Positions 26,809 through 36,728 are shown, counted from the first letter of the stretch. The stretch: 64,000 bases of DNA from an uncultured Spirochaetota bacterium (GCA_944389415.1 CALXMF010000007.1:1-64000); one strand, 5' to 3'. Notes: generated from the letters alone by a model not told the origin. Numbers and translations are program-made.

Positions 26809-27569
26809 AAAAAAGAATCATTGTCTGCCTTGATGTAAAAGACGGACGGACAACAAAAGGTATCCAATTCAAAAATAATATCGATATCGGCGACCCTGTT
26901 GAAATGGCAGCTGAATATTTCCGTCAGGGCGCAGATGAACTCATATTCTATGATATTATGGCATCAGCCCGCGGCCAGGGTCCCAATCTCCAGTTAATTG
27001 CAGATGTCGCTTCACAGGTGTTTATCCCATTCTGTGTGGGAGGAGGCATCGGTACTGTAGATGATATCCGAGCTGCAATTCTGGCAGGAGCTGAAAAAAT
27101 AAGTCTCAATACACAAGCTGTTAAAAATCCGCAGCTGATACAGCAAGGCGCACGCATATTCGGCAACCAGTGCATTGTCCTGGGACTGGATGCAAAACGT
27201 GATGCAGCGATGCCTTCCGGATACCGTGTTTATATCAATGGCGGCCGAACATCTACGGAACTTGATGCCCGCGAATGGGCAATGCACGCCGTTGAACTTG
27301 GAGCTGGAGAAATAGTACTTAATTCCATAGACGCTGATGGCACACGCGAAGGATATGAAATCCCGCTTACACGCATGATTTCTCAATCTGTCAGCGTACC
27401 GGTTGTGGCTTCTGGCGGAGGCGGTATCCCAGCACATCTTATAGACGTTCTTTCTCAGGGTGAGGCGGATGCAGCGCTTATTGCAAGTATGGTTCATACT
27501 GGACAATATACAATTGATTCCATTAAACAGGAGCTGGCCCATGCCGGTATTTCGGTTCGGCAATTATAA
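26802..27569 (+). CDS. hisF: Imidazole glycerol phosphate synthase cyclase subunit HisF
   Basis: This 255-residue TIM barrel has the two catalytic aspartates at the positions of the classic enzyme: Asp11 in VCLDVKDGR and Asp130 in VLGLDAKRD. Phosphate-binding loops FCVGGGIGT (about 77-85) and ASGGGGIP (near 222) are intact. With HisH it makes imidazole glycerol phosphate plus AICAR, which links histidine and purine synthesis. The chromate-transporter genes start three bases after its stop, so all four plus-strand genes may share one transcript. Confidence 0.93.
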   Translation: MLKKRIIVCLDVKDGRTTKGIQFKNNIDIGDPVEMAAEYFRQGADELIFYDIMASARGQGPNLQLIADVASQVFIPFCVGGGIGTVDDIRAAILAGAEKISLNTQAVKNPQLIQQGARIFGNQCIVLGLDAKRDAAMPSGYRVYINGGRTSTELDAREWAMHAVELGAGEIVLNSIDADGTREGYEIPLTRMISQSVSVPVVASGGGGIPAHLIDVLSQGEADAALIASMVHTGQYTIDSIKQELAHAGISVRQL

Positions 27570-27571
27570 AT

Positions 27572-28198
27572 ATGTCTACTTTATCTCTTTTATGCAACCT
27601 CTTTCTTGTATTTTTTAAAATTGGTGCTGTCACCTTTGGCGGCGGCTATGCAATGATTCCAATTCTGGAACGAGAACTTGCCGTTAAACGAAACTGGACA
27701 ACCAGTGAGCAGCTGATGGATTATTATGCCATTGCACAGGCAACACCAGGAATTATCGCTGTTAATGTTGCAACGTTTATTGGATATAATAAAAAAGGTA
27801 TCGTGGGTGCTGTTATAGCAACCGCAGGAGTTGTAACACCATCAATAATTATTATTTCCATCATTGCACACTGGATTGGCAATTTCAGTGAAATCATATG
27901 GATACAGAAAGCGCTTGCGGGTATAAATGTCGCTGTGGCGGCCTTACTGACACAGGCAGCATTCTCATTCTGCAAAAAGGCAATAAAAGATCTTATTGGC
28001 TTTGCATTAATGTTTATTTCATTTGCTGTTATTTTTATATGGGATGTTAATCCTGTTTTTATTATTATTTTTGCTTCTGCAGCAGGTATAGCACTCTCGC
28101 CATTTTACGCAAAACAACAGCATGAACAAATGCAGAAGCACAAAGAGAAATTGCAAAAGACATCCGATAAAGCCGGTTGTCAGGAGAACACAAAATGA
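27572..28198 (+). CDS. Chromate transporter-family protein, first half-size subunit
   Basis: This 208-residue membrane protein carries one CHR domain, with the family motif KIGAVTFGGGYAMIPILERE near the N terminus and QATPGIIAVNVATFIGY after it. A run of hydrophobic helices follows, then a charged C-terminal tail (QQHEQMQKHKEKLQK). Short CHR proteins work as pairs, and the partner follows directly through an ATGA overlap. The family exports chromate in some bacteria; in anaerobes other oxyanions may be the real substrate. Confidence 0.88.
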   Translation: MSTLSLLCNLFLVFFKIGAVTFGGGYAMIPILERELAVKRNWTTSEQLMDYYAIAQATPGIIAVNVATFIGYNKKGIVGAVIATAGVVTPSIIIISIIAHWIGNFSEIIWIQKALAGINVAVAALLTQAAFSFCKKAIKDLIGFALMFISFAVIFIWDVNPVFIIIFASAAGIALSPFYAKQQHEQMQKHKEKLQKTSDKAGCQENTK

Positions 28199-28755
28199 GT
28201 CTGCCTGAATTATTTGGAATATTTTTTTATGTTGGGCTTTTTACTATTGGCGGAGGACTTGTTGCCATCACACTTATGTATCAGCCGGTTGTCGAAGCAG
28301 GTCTCATCAGTTCGGCATTGTTTTATAATATGGTGGCCATATCTGAATCTACTCCCGGTCCAATCGGCATCAATATGGCAACATATGTCGGATACGAATT
28401 ATACGGTCCGATAGGCGGTATTCTTACGACCGCAGGGACTGTTCTTCCTTCTCTTATCATTATTATCATAATCGCAAAATATTTTGCACAAATGCAGACA
28501 AATAAACTGGTACAGGCCGCTTTTTCCGGACTAAGACCTGCTGTCAGCGGAATGATTGCTGTTGCGGCCGCACAAGTGCTTGAAATTACCCTGATAAATA
28601 TACCGTCCTTTGAAGAAACAGGTAGCATTGCAGGGCTATTCCAACCACGCTGTATTATATTTTATGTGTTCGCACTTGCTGTTCTGTTCAAAACAAAAAT
28701 TCATCCGATTCTTATTATCTTTGCTGGTGCTGTTTTCGGCATTCTATTCTTATAA
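28195..28755 (+). CDS. Chromate transporter-family protein, second half-size subunit
   Basis: This partner of the preceding gene is about 186 residues. The start at 28195 has AGGAG eight bases upstream and overlaps the previous stop in an ATGA; the frame to 28177 is inside the upstream gene. The motif reads YVGLFTIGGGLVAITLMYQP, then SESTPGPIGINMATYVGYE, matching the first subunit position by position. Pairs of this kind insert in opposite orientation. Its stop codon overlaps the stop of the ABC exporter gene on the other strand. Confidence 0.88.
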   Translation: MSLPELFGIFFYVGLFTIGGGLVAITLMYQPVVEAGLISSALFYNMVAISESTPGPIGINMATYVGYELYGPIGGILTTAGTVLPSLIIIIIIAKYFAQMQTNKLVQAAFSGLRPAVSGMIAVAAAQVLEITLINIPSFEETGSIAGLFQPRCIIFYVFALAVLFKTKIHPILIIFAGAVFGILFL

Positions 28756-30483
28756 ATTTTCAAACTGTGCCTGATAGAGGCCGCTGTATACGCCTCCTTC
28801 AGACAGCAGTTTTGTATGTGTTCCGCACTCACAGATTTCACCATTTTCAATCACGACAATTTTATCAGCATTGCGTACTGTCGATAACCGGTGCGCGATA
28901 ACAAGTGTTGTTCGTCCTTTTGACAACTCATCAAAAGCGTGCTGAATTCGTATTTCCGTTGCCGTATCAAGCGCACTTGTCGCCTCATCCAGTATCAGCA
29001 CAGGCGGATTTTTAAGGAAAATACGTGCTATCGCTATACGCTGTTTCTGTCCTCCAGACAGCTTTATTCCTCGTTCACCGATAACCGTATCATATCCGCA
29101 CGGCATTTTCATAATATCGTCATGTATTTCCGCTCTTTTAGCCGCCTCCATAATGGCTTCGTTATTCGCGTTTGGCAAACCATATGCAATATTCTCCCGT
29201 ATTGTTCCGGCGAACATAAAGACATCCTGCTGAACTAAACCAATATTCTGTCTCAGAGATTCCACTGTCACATCACGGATATCAATTCCATCAATCGTGA
29301 TACTTCCCTGCTGGACTTCATAAAAACGCGGAAGCAGATGGCACAAAGTTGTCTTGCCGCCCCCTGACTGTCCAACAAGAGCAACCTTTTGTCCAGGTTC
29401 AATATTCAGGTTAATATGCGATAAAACCTCTGAACTGGTACGATAAGAAAACCCGACATCACAGAAACAGATACGTCCCCTGACACCAGAAAGACTGCGC
29501 GCATTGTCTTTTTCCGGAATTTCATCATGGGTATCAATCAGCTCAATAAAGCGTCCAAATCCGGCAATACCAATTGAAAACTGTTCAACAAATGCTGTGA
29601 GCCGCCGTATTGGCTGAAGACACGCGGCAACAAACAGATTCGCCGTAATCAAATCAGCAAGACCCATTTTTCCAAACATAATCAGCATACCACCAGCACA
29701 CAGCACTACCACATTCAGTATTTGAGTTGTAAAATCGGTACTGCATTGAAACAGAGACATATTGCGGTAATACTGTTTTTTTGCCGCAATAAACTCACCG
29801 CATGACCGATCAAACCGTTCTTCTTCAAACCGTTCATTCGCAAACGCCTGTGTTACACGAACCCCGGAAATACTCGATTCAATAGATGAGTTAATAACCG
29901 CTGTCTGTTCCTTTACACGCTTTGATGCGCCTACCAGTTTCTTGCGCAGCAGTATGACCAGCGTCAGCATAACCGATAAAAATATAAATATAATCAGAGC
30001 CAGTTCCCAGCGGATAATCAACAATAATACAAATGACCCAACAAGCGTCAGAATCGAAATTACAACATCTTCTGGACCATGATGCGCAAGTTCTGTAATC
30101 TCAAACAAATCGTTTGTTAAACGCGACATCAGATGTCCTGTACGATGATTATCATAAAATGAAAATGATTGTTTCTCCAAATGACGAAATAAATCACGGC
30201 GCATATCACTTTCAACGAGAACTCCAAACGTATGGCCAAAGTAATTAACAAACCATGTTGCCGCAGCCCGTAAAACAAATAAAAAACACAACCCAAGAAT
30301 CAGGTATACAAAAAAACGATATAAACTATTTGGCAGCAATTCTGCAACAGCAAAACGAGTAAGCAGCGGAAACAACAAATCAGTCACTGAAATGAAAGAC
30401 GCACATATCATATCAGCGGCAAAAATCTTCCAGTGCGGACGATAATATGAAAAAAAACGAAATAAATTTCCTGAAGTTCTCAT
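28750..30483 (-). CDS. ABC exporter with fused membrane and ATPase domains (MsbA/BmrA type)
   Basis: This 577-residue half-transporter works as a homodimer or with an unlinked partner. Residues 1-310 form a six-helix exporter domain; the coupling region DNHRTGHLMSRLTNDLFEI is typical of lipid and drug exporters. The ATPase domain has Walker A GQSGGGKTT near 372, signature LSGGQKQR and Walker B VLILDEATSALD, followed by the switch histidine in VIAHRLST. No second exporter subunit is adjacent. The substrate is not evident. Confidence 0.92.
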   Translation of the reverse strand: MRTSGNLFRFFSYYRPHWKIFAADMICASFISVTDLLFPLLTRFAVAELLPNSLYRFFVYLILGLCFLFVLRAAATWFVNYFGHTFGVLVESDMRRDLFRHLEKQSFSFYDNHRTGHLMSRLTNDLFEITELAHHGPEDVVISILTLVGSFVLLLIIRWELALIIFIFLSVMLTLVILLRKKLVGASKRVKEQTAVINSSIESSISGVRVTQAFANERFEEERFDRSCGEFIAAKKQYYRNMSLFQCSTDFTTQILNVVVLCAGGMLIMFGKMGLADLITANLFVAACLQPIRRLTAFVEQFSIGIAGFGRFIELIDTHDEIPEKDNARSLSGVRGRICFCDVGFSYRTSSEVLSHINLNIEPGQKVALVGQSGGGKTTLCHLLPRFYEVQQGSITIDGIDIRDVTVESLRQNIGLVQQDVFMFAGTIRENIAYGLPNANNEAIMEAAKRAEIHDDIMKMPCGYDTVIGERGIKLSGGQKQRIAIARIFLKNPPVLILDEATSALDTATEIRIQHAFDELSKGRTTLVIAHRLSTVRNADKIVVIENGEICECGTHTKLLSEGGVYSGLYQAQFENL

Positions 30484-30568
30484 GCGCCACAGTATACAGC
30501 AAATACCATCCTCCGGCTATAAAAACCGTATGATCAAGGAAATACTCCTACAAATACATTTTAAAAGA

Positions 30569-30597
30569 TTGCTTTATCAAAATTTCCGGTATACACT
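30569..30597 (+). promoter_or_regulatory. Putative sigma-70 promoter of the beta-CASP nuclease gene
   Basis: TTGCTT (30569-30574) and TACACT (30592-30597) are 17 bp apart, about 35 bases before the ATG. Confidence 0.45.
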
Positions 30598-30633
30598 ATA
30601 TATATAATTAATTTCGTTACTGCGGGAGGCACT

Positions 30634-32169
30634 ATGGCTGTTATTCTGTATTCACTCGGCGCGGCACAAGAAGTTACCGGATCAAAACATATTCTTGAAA
30701 TAGATGGCAGAGCATTTATGATTGACTGCGGTGCTTTTCAGGGAAAACGTAAAATATCAGATGAAAAAAACCGGGATTTTACATTTCCTCCTGAGAAACT
30801 TGAATCTCTAATTTTAACGCATGCGCATTACGATCACTGCGGACTGCTGCCCGTCGTAACAAAGAACGGTTTTTCCGGCAATATTTATGCGACACCTGCG
30901 ACACGGGATCTTGCAAATCTTATCATGATGGACAGCGCACGTATTCAGGCCCATGATGCAGAATATTTACGCAAACAGGCTATCAAAAAGGGAGAAAAAT
31001 TTACCTGGCAGCCCTTATTTAATGAAACTGATGTTGTTCAGGCAGCCAATCAGATTGTCACATTGTCCTATAACCGAAAAATGTACATCGCTCCTGATGT
31101 GCAGCTTGAATTTTTTGATGCAGGACACATTCTTGGTTCATCATTTGCAAGTATCACAATTTCAGGGCGGCATGGCGGAATTGCTGCAGAAGGTAAAGGC
31201 TTGCCAACTACAGAGCAATCAACTTTTTTTGAAAGGCTTCGCAGAAGAAAAGATGACCCGCCATCACCTGTTCCTGTCGCGCCGGAAACACAACTGAATA
31301 TCTTATTCAGCGGAGATCTCGGCCGCAAAAATAAGCCAATTATCAGAGATCCAGCTGTAAATGTACCGCCACCAGATTTTCTTGTTCTTGAAAGTACTTA
31401 TGGTAACAGATTGCATGAAGACACCGAACTTGCGATGAATGATCTTGTTCGTATTGTGCGACGTGCAATCAATAAAAAAGGAAAAATTATTATCCCCTCG
31501 TTTGCAATTGAGCGAACACAGGAACTGGTATATTATTTTCATCTTTTGGTTGATAAAAAGAAAATACCAGAAATGCCTATTTATGTTGATTCACCGATGG
31601 CGACAAACGCAACAAGTATATTTCAAGTACACCCAGAATGTTATGATGAAACAATACATGAAGCATTTCTCAAACATCATAAAAATCCTTTTGGTTTTAA
31701 TGCGCTGTCATTTGTAACGAGTGTAGAGGAATCAAAATCACTCAATCAAAAACCGGGACCAATGATTATTATCAGTGCTGATGGAATGTGCGAAGCAGGC
31801 CGTGTTCTGCATCATCTCGCAAATAATATTAGCAGAGAAGAAAACACTGTTCTGCTTGTTGGATATATGGCAGAAAATACACTGGGGCGCCGTCTTAAAG
31901 ATGGAGAAAAAGAAGTTTCTATTATGGGTGACCGATACACTGTCCGCGCCACTATAGAGGAAATAAACGCCTTTAGTGCCCATGCTGACTATCAAGAAAC
32001 TATCGATTGGCTTAATACAATTGATACTTCGCGTCTAAAGAGAATATATATGGTACATGGAGAACCTGATGTACAAGAAGAATTCCAGAGACATCTCGCC
32101 GATGCCGGATATAACAGTGTTCAAATCGTAAAATATGGTGAAACGTATGATTTAGAAGCACTGATCTGA
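30634..32169 (+). CDS. Beta-CASP metallo-beta-lactamase-fold RNase (YSH1/CPSF-like)
   Basis: This 511-residue enzyme has the metal motif THAHYDHCG near residue 67, LFSGDLGRK closing the lactamase core, and ESTYGNR leading into the beta-CASP domain. The beta-CASP domain contains DSPMATNATSIF and ISADGMCEAGRVLHHL. The C-terminal RNA-specificity segment has FSAHADYQE. This architecture defines the bacterial relatives of eukaryotic CPSF73, which cut or degrade RNA. An insertion of about 30 residues near 190-220 (charged, proline-rich) is not in shorter homologues. GGGAGG lies four bases before the start. It differs from RNase J, which is longer. Confidence 0.9.
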   Translation: MAVILYSLGAAQEVTGSKHILEIDGRAFMIDCGAFQGKRKISDEKNRDFTFPPEKLESLILTHAHYDHCGLLPVVTKNGFSGNIYATPATRDLANLIMMDSARIQAHDAEYLRKQAIKKGEKFTWQPLFNETDVVQAANQIVTLSYNRKMYIAPDVQLEFFDAGHILGSSFASITISGRHGGIAAEGKGLPTTEQSTFFERLRRRKDDPPSPVPVAPETQLNILFSGDLGRKNKPIIRDPAVNVPPPDFLVLESTYGNRLHEDTELAMNDLVRIVRRAINKKGKIIIPSFAIERTQELVYYFHLLVDKKKIPEMPIYVDSPMATNATSIFQVHPECYDETIHEAFLKHHKNPFGFNALSFVTSVEESKSLNQKPGPMIIISADGMCEAGRVLHHLANNISREENTVLLVGYMAENTLGRRLKDGEKEVSIMGDRYTVRATIEEINAFSAHADYQETIDWLNTIDTSRLKRIYMVHGEPDVQEEFQRHLADAGYNSVQIVKYGETYDLEALI

Positions 32170-32238
32170 TATCAGGTTTTGTATAAACAGCTGCGGGTCT
32201 TTTGACAAAGAAGGCCTGTTGCTGATACACTGCACTTC

Positions 32239-32991
32239 ATGAAACAGACACCTGCATATTCAGTATTATTTGCGGATAATGATATCGTTGTATTAAACAA
32301 AAAATCCGGATTACTTACTGCCGCTGACAGATATGATACACAAGCCCCCCGAATAGATACTGCCGCACAAGAAGAGTTCGGGCGCCTGTTTGCGGTACAT
32401 CGGCTTGATAAAGACACATCAGGAGCTGTTATTTATGCCCGTACAGCAGATGCTCAACAGGCTCTCTCTTTACAATTTGAAAAACGGCAAGTCCATAAAA
32501 TATATCACGCACTGGTATACGGCAGACCTGCATGGCAAAAATTCCGTTCTGAGGAGCCGCTGTTACCCGATGGAGATGCACGGCACAGAACTATCATAAG
32601 CAGGAAAAACGGCAAACCATCTCAAACAGACTTTACATTTCTTGGCAGCTGCGGACCATTTTCCTGGATACAGGCAGAACCGCTTACCGGCCGAACACAT
32701 CAAATACGTGTGCATCTGGCAGCTCAGCAGATTTCTATTGTCTGTGACCCGTTATATGGAAGGACCCCCAAACCTGTACTATTATCAGATATAAAACGTT
32801 CATGGAAAGGAGACATTTATGAAGAAAGACCTCTCCTTTCAAGACTCGCGCTGCACGCATATCAAATTGAATTTCTCCATCCAACAACACAGGCAAAGCT
32901 GCTGATCACAGCACCATATCAGAAAGATATAGATGCACTGCGTAAGCAGCTTGCAAAATTATTCAATACCGATCCGCTTGAGGGGCAATAA
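32239..32991 (+). CDS. RluA-family pseudouridine synthase
   Basis: This 250-residue enzyme isomerises uridine in rRNA or tRNA. The catalytic aspartate lies in AVHRLDKDTSGAV, the N-terminal part has VVLNKKSGLLTA, and LTGRTHQIRVHL follows later, all RluA-type motifs. There is no S4 RNA-binding domain, so it fits RluA/RluC-like short forms; the modified site cannot be deduced. It follows the nuclease gene by 69 bases on the same strand and converges on a CorC-family gene. Confidence 0.9.
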   Translation: MKQTPAYSVLFADNDIVVLNKKSGLLTAADRYDTQAPRIDTAAQEEFGRLFAVHRLDKDTSGAVIYARTADAQQALSLQFEKRQVHKIYHALVYGRPAWQKFRSEEPLLPDGDARHRTIISRKNGKPSQTDFTFLGSCGPFSWIQAEPLTGRTHQIRVHLAAQQISIVCDPLYGRTPKPVLLSDIKRSWKGDIYEERPLLSRLALHAYQIEFLHPTTQAKLLITAPYQKDIDALRKQLAKLFNTDPLEGQ

Positions 32992-33001
32992 AAACGAAAT
33001 G

Positions 33002-34339
33002 TTATTCATTGCCTACAAATGAACCTTTTACACCAAGCCTGCTTTCTCCACCAGAAAGATTATCAGCTCCCAAAGATAATCTGATAGTTTTTATTCTGCG
33101 CTGCGCTTGATCATCGACAACAAACACATTACGCCCCTTACGCAACACTTCACCTGTCGATGGCAGATAGCCAAATTGTTCAAGCAGCCAACCGCCAACA
33201 GTATCAAAATCGGTTGATTCACAATCCAAATGGAATATACTATTAACATCTGCAATTTTAAGTTCACCAGGAATACGGAATTCCGTCGGTGATAAAATCT
33301 GAATTCGCTGTTCAGGAGAAGCAGCGCCCTTAGTATATTCATCAGTTATACGTCCAAACACCGCATTGAGGATATCATCCATTGTGACAATCCCACTATT
33401 AGCTCCGTGCTCATCCACCACAACTGCAAAATTCGCTTTCTCACGGCGGAACGTATACAGCAAGGAAAGAGCAAACTGAGTCTCAGGTACAAACAACACA
33501 GACCGCATACACGCATGCACAAAACCTTTACCTAACGACTGAGCAGTACCTGATTTGCGATAAAACAAAATATCCTTATAATGTACTAATCCTATATAAT
33601 TATGTACTTCACCATCAAAAACCGGAAGACGAGAATATCCACTCTCATGGAAAATACGTACAGCTTCAGTATAATCAGCATCAACAGATACTGCCCGGAC
33701 AAGAGACCTATGCTTTACAATATCACGCACACGCAGATCACTGAATTCAAATATCTTATACAGCATATCTGTCTCGCCTGCCTCAAGAGTACCTTCCTGA
33801 TTGCCGACTTCTATTAGTGTTTTTAATTCTTCTTCAGTAACAAGCGGAGTCTCACTTTTCCATATCTTGTCAATCACACATCCGATACCACTAGTCAAAA
33901 GAGTAAATACCTTGACTACAGGAGACAAAATAACTTCCAACACAGAAAGAATACCGGCAACAGCACATGCAATAGGCTCAATCTTATACATAGCAATTGT
34001 CTTAGGAAGAACTTCGCCAAAAGAAATGATCAATACTGTCATTACAGCAGTAGCGACGCCAGTTCCCCCCTCGCCAAGCACAGCGACTGCAATCGCTGTA
34101 GCCAGAGAAGAAGCAAAATTGTTCACAAAATTGTTGCCGATAAGAATCGTCGTAAGCAGCTTGTCCATATTAGATTTCAAAGACGCAACACTTCGTGCCC
34201 CTGAAACTTTATCTTTTACCATTTGTCTTAGCCGTACTCGGTTTAAAGATAAAAAAGCTGTTTCAGAACTTGAAAAAAAAGCAGAAGCACAGATAAGCAG
34301 TACAATTCCCACTATCATGAATACAGTAGAAAAGCTCAT
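33002..34339 (-). CDS. CNNM/CorC-family membrane protein with CBS pair (paralogue A)
   Basis: This 445-residue protein of the HlyC/CorC group has an N-terminal DUF21 membrane domain (about 1-190, SSSETAFLSLNRVRLRQM early), then two CBS domains (about 205-340, with VDEHGANSGIVTMDDIL) and a C-terminal transporter-associated domain. Family members are linked to Mg2+/Co2+ efflux; older annotation calls them haemolysins, which is not supported by structure. Its ATG overlaps the stop of paralogue B as ATGA, so both are made from one message and may form a heterodimer. Confidence 0.9.
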   Translation of the reverse strand: MSFSTVFMIVGIVLLICASAFFSSSETAFLSLNRVRLRQMVKDKVSGARSVASLKSNMDKLLTTILIGNNFVNNFASSLATAIAVAVLGEGGTGVATAVMTVLIISFGEVLPKTIAMYKIEPIACAVAGILSVLEVILSPVVKVFTLLTSGIGCVIDKIWKSETPLVTEEELKTLIEVGNQEGTLEAGETDMLYKIFEFSDLRVRDIVKHRSLVRAVSVDADYTEAVRIFHESGYSRLPVFDGEVHNYIGLVHYKDILFYRKSGTAQSLGKGFVHACMRSVLFVPETQFALSLLYTFRREKANFAVVVDEHGANSGIVTMDDILNAVFGRITDEYTKGAASPEQRIQILSPTEFRIPGELKIADVNSIFHLDCESTDFDTVGGWLLEQFGYLPSTGEVLRKGRNVFVVDDQAQRRIKTIRLSLGADNLSGGESRLGVKGSFVGNE

Positions 34340-35634
34340 CGTGATACCTCACTACTTTGTTCTTCAAGATCACGTTCAATGCGTATTTTTAAAACCCGCC
34401 GGTCATCAGCTTCAATTACAGTAAAAATACAGCCAGAATCGCTCATACTATCACCAGCAGCAGGAACCTTATCAAGTTTCTCAGCAAGATACCCGGCAAG
34501 GGTTTCGTAATACTCAGAATGCAGCGTAATACCAAATTTTTCCTCAATATCAAGCAGACGAACAGTACCGTCAACCAAAATAGAAGTTTCATCGTTTTGA
34601 ATAATTCCAGGGCGCGGAGCAGTTTCGTATTCATCTGAGATGGTACCGAAAATCTCACGTGCGATATCCTCCATTGTGAGAATACCATCAGTCCCCGAAT
34701 ACTCATCAACAACTACTGCAAGAGTTTGTCGGTTCTCACGCAGCATCTGCTGAACAGAAGACATCTTTTTTGAACCAAGAACAAATAAAGGAGGACGCAC
34801 AAAATCTGTTACAGAAAACGTCTCCGGATTGCAATCAAAAAACAGTAAGTCCTTTACATACAGGATGCCGACGATATTATCGATTCCATCTTTATACACA
34901 GGAAAACGCGAATACCGGGTTCGTTCAGATAATTCCAGAACATCATGATAAGTCATTGAAACAGATACCGCCTGTATTTTTGTCCTCGGCACCATAATAT
35001 CTTTTGCTTCAAGATCAGTAAATTTGAAAACACGATGCATCATTCGTTTTTCACCTGACTCAAGAACACCCTCTTCTTCACCAACATCTATAAAATTTCT
35101 GATATCTTCTTCTGTAAAGGATACTTTTGAATCAGCCAGCTTTATCCCAGTCAACGAGACAATTCCGCGTGTAATTGCTGTAACCAGAACAACGACTGGA
35201 TACAACACTATAGAAAAGAAACTTATAATACGGGAAAATAAAAAAGCGACTGGCTCCGGGTGACGGGATCCAACTGTTTTCGGCGTTATTTCACCAAAAA
35301 TAAGCAGCAAAACAGTTGAAATAACTGTTGCAATACCGACACCAGCCGTCCCAAACAGCTTTAGAGCAGCCGCAGTGAGTAAAGCAGATATACCTATATT
35401 AACGATATTATTACCAACCAGCAGCGTATTAATCAATCGCTCCCGGTTATCAAGTAATTTCCCCGCACGAATAGCACGGGGATCTTTTTTGCGCCGCAAA
35501 AAACGAACCCGCAGCTTATTAATCGATAAAAAAGCACTCTCCGACGCAGAAAAAATCATCGAGAACAGAATCAGCACAATCGCAGCAATCAATACCCCGA
35601 TAAGGCTATCCGGAGGAGGTTCCGCACTACTCAT
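34336..35634 (-). CDS. CNNM/CorC-family membrane protein with CBS pair (paralogue B)
   Basis: This protein of about 432 residues has the same layout as its neighbour: DUF21 membrane domain (SASESAFLSINKLRVRFLRR), two CBS domains containing VVDEYSGTDGILTMEDIA, and a C-terminal CorC_HlyC domain. I place the start at 35634, where the ATG overlaps the last codons of the upstream gene; the longer frame to 35730 would run through that gene. GGAGG is 12 bases upstream, a long spacing that may reflect coupling. The pair probably arose by local duplication. Confidence 0.85.
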   Translation of the reverse strand: MSSAEPPPDSLIGVLIAAIVLILFSMIFSASESAFLSINKLRVRFLRRKKDPRAIRAGKLLDNRERLINTLLVGNNIVNIGISALLTAAALKLFGTAGVGIATVISTVLLLIFGEITPKTVGSRHPEPVAFLFSRIISFFSIVLYPVVVLVTAITRGIVSLTGIKLADSKVSFTEEDIRNFIDVGEEEGVLESGEKRMMHRVFKFTDLEAKDIMVPRTKIQAVSVSMTYHDVLELSERTRYSRFPVYKDGIDNIVGILYVKDLLFFDCNPETFSVTDFVRPPLFVLGSKKMSSVQQMLRENRQTLAVVVDEYSGTDGILTMEDIAREIFGTISDEYETAPRPGIIQNDETSILVDGTVRLLDIEEKFGITLHSEYYETLAGYLAEKLDKVPAAGDSMSDSGCIFTVIEADDRRVLKIRIERDLEEQSSEVSR

Positions 35635-36688
35635 CAGTAGATACATCCTCCTGAACACTATTTTCAGCAGTATCTTTCTCTGTCTCTGATGCTGCTTCCA
35701 TAGCCGCTTTTGATGCCTCCAGCTGGACAATTATCTGTTGTATTGACTCAGCATTCTCATTCTCAGGATCAGACTCATAGGATTTCCGCAGATACTCAAG
35801 CATTAAATCAGGAGAATCAGGATTAGACTGTGCAGTCAGATATGCAGCCAGATAATAGGCTTCCTGTTTTTCAGACGCAGTCAATAGATCACCATCTGCT
35901 ACATCAATAAAACACTGAACAGCAGCTGTAATATCCCCCCCTGCAAACAATTCCATGGCAGAATAATACGCAGATTGCAGTGAATATTTTCCCAGCAGAC
36001 CTGATTCATTTTTCTTATCCAAAGACGGGACTGCTTTTACCAAATCGGCAAGTACATATTGATATACAGCTGGTGTAGATGTATACAGCGCATCAATCGC
36101 CTGTACTTTCGCAACACCTTTCGCAGAACGAACAGCTTCAACGAGAGACTCTTTTTCATCGATCTGTGCCTGCGCGGACGCAATCAAATTAAGATACCCT
36201 TGCGCATCAGTTACTGTTCTGTCGTCAGCAATAGCAGCTAACACATACCCTTCTCGTGATAAAATCAACACAGTAGGAACTGTTTCTATAGAATACAAAG
36301 AAACAGTTTCATAATTGTGCTGGAATGCATTTTGAACGGATTGTGATTGCTCCAGATCCTGTTTGCGTTGTTCTTCCGTCGCATCTTCAGACAGCTCAAC
36401 AGTCGCCATACCTGCTGTGGAAAAATCGAGATTCAGCAAAACATACTCATCAGCAAGAGTCTGACAAAAAGTTTCATCCGTAAAAATAGTATTTAATAGA
36501 ACATTGCTGCGATTATCAGGAGAATCTCCTGTCACCGCAAAAAATATTTTTTTATCATATTTCTGCGCTGTCTTTTTTGCAAACTCATAATCAGAATACC
36601 ATGTACCAGCAGTCTTATCTTTACCACCTCCGGCAAACACAGCCAGGGCACAGAACATAACTATAATACATGCTAACCATTTTTTCAT
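35627..36688 (-). CDS. Exported thioredoxin-fold protein of unknown function
   Basis: The 353-residue protein starts with a signal peptide (MKKWLACIIVMFCALAVFAGG) very like the one on MetQ, then a thioredoxin-like domain at about 30-175 (KKIFFAVTGDSPDN, EYVLLNLDFST, VPTVLILSREGYVLA). The CxxC active site is absent, so it is not a disulfide oxidoreductase. The C-terminal half is helical, repeat-like (AYYLAAYLTAQSNPDSPDLM), with an acidic tail. It leads the operon with the two CorC paralogues, suggesting a role in the same envelope process. Confidence 0.75.
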   Translation of the reverse strand: MKKWLACIIVMFCALAVFAGGGKDKTAGTWYSDYEFAKKTAQKYDKKIFFAVTGDSPDNRSNVLLNTIFTDETFCQTLADEYVLLNLDFSTAGMATVELSEDATEEQRKQDLEQSQSVQNAFQHNYETVSLYSIETVPTVLILSREGYVLAAIADDRTVTDAQGYLNLIASAQAQIDEKESLVEAVRSAKGVAKVQAIDALYTSTPAVYQYVLADLVKAVPSLDKKNESGLLGKYSLQSAYYSAMELFAGGDITAAVQCFIDVADGDLLTASEKQEAYYLAAYLTAQSNPDSPDLMLEYLRKSYESDPENENAESIQQIIVQLEASKAAMEAASETEKDTAENSVQEDVSTDE

Positions 36689-36728
36689 AAAGCCTCCAAT
36701 ACATTACTTACAGGGATAAAAACATCAA

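Noticed and set aside
33002-35634. Haemolysin genes
   Set aside because: The TlyC/haemolysin label is historical; the DUF21-CBS-CorC layout indicates cation-transport proteins.
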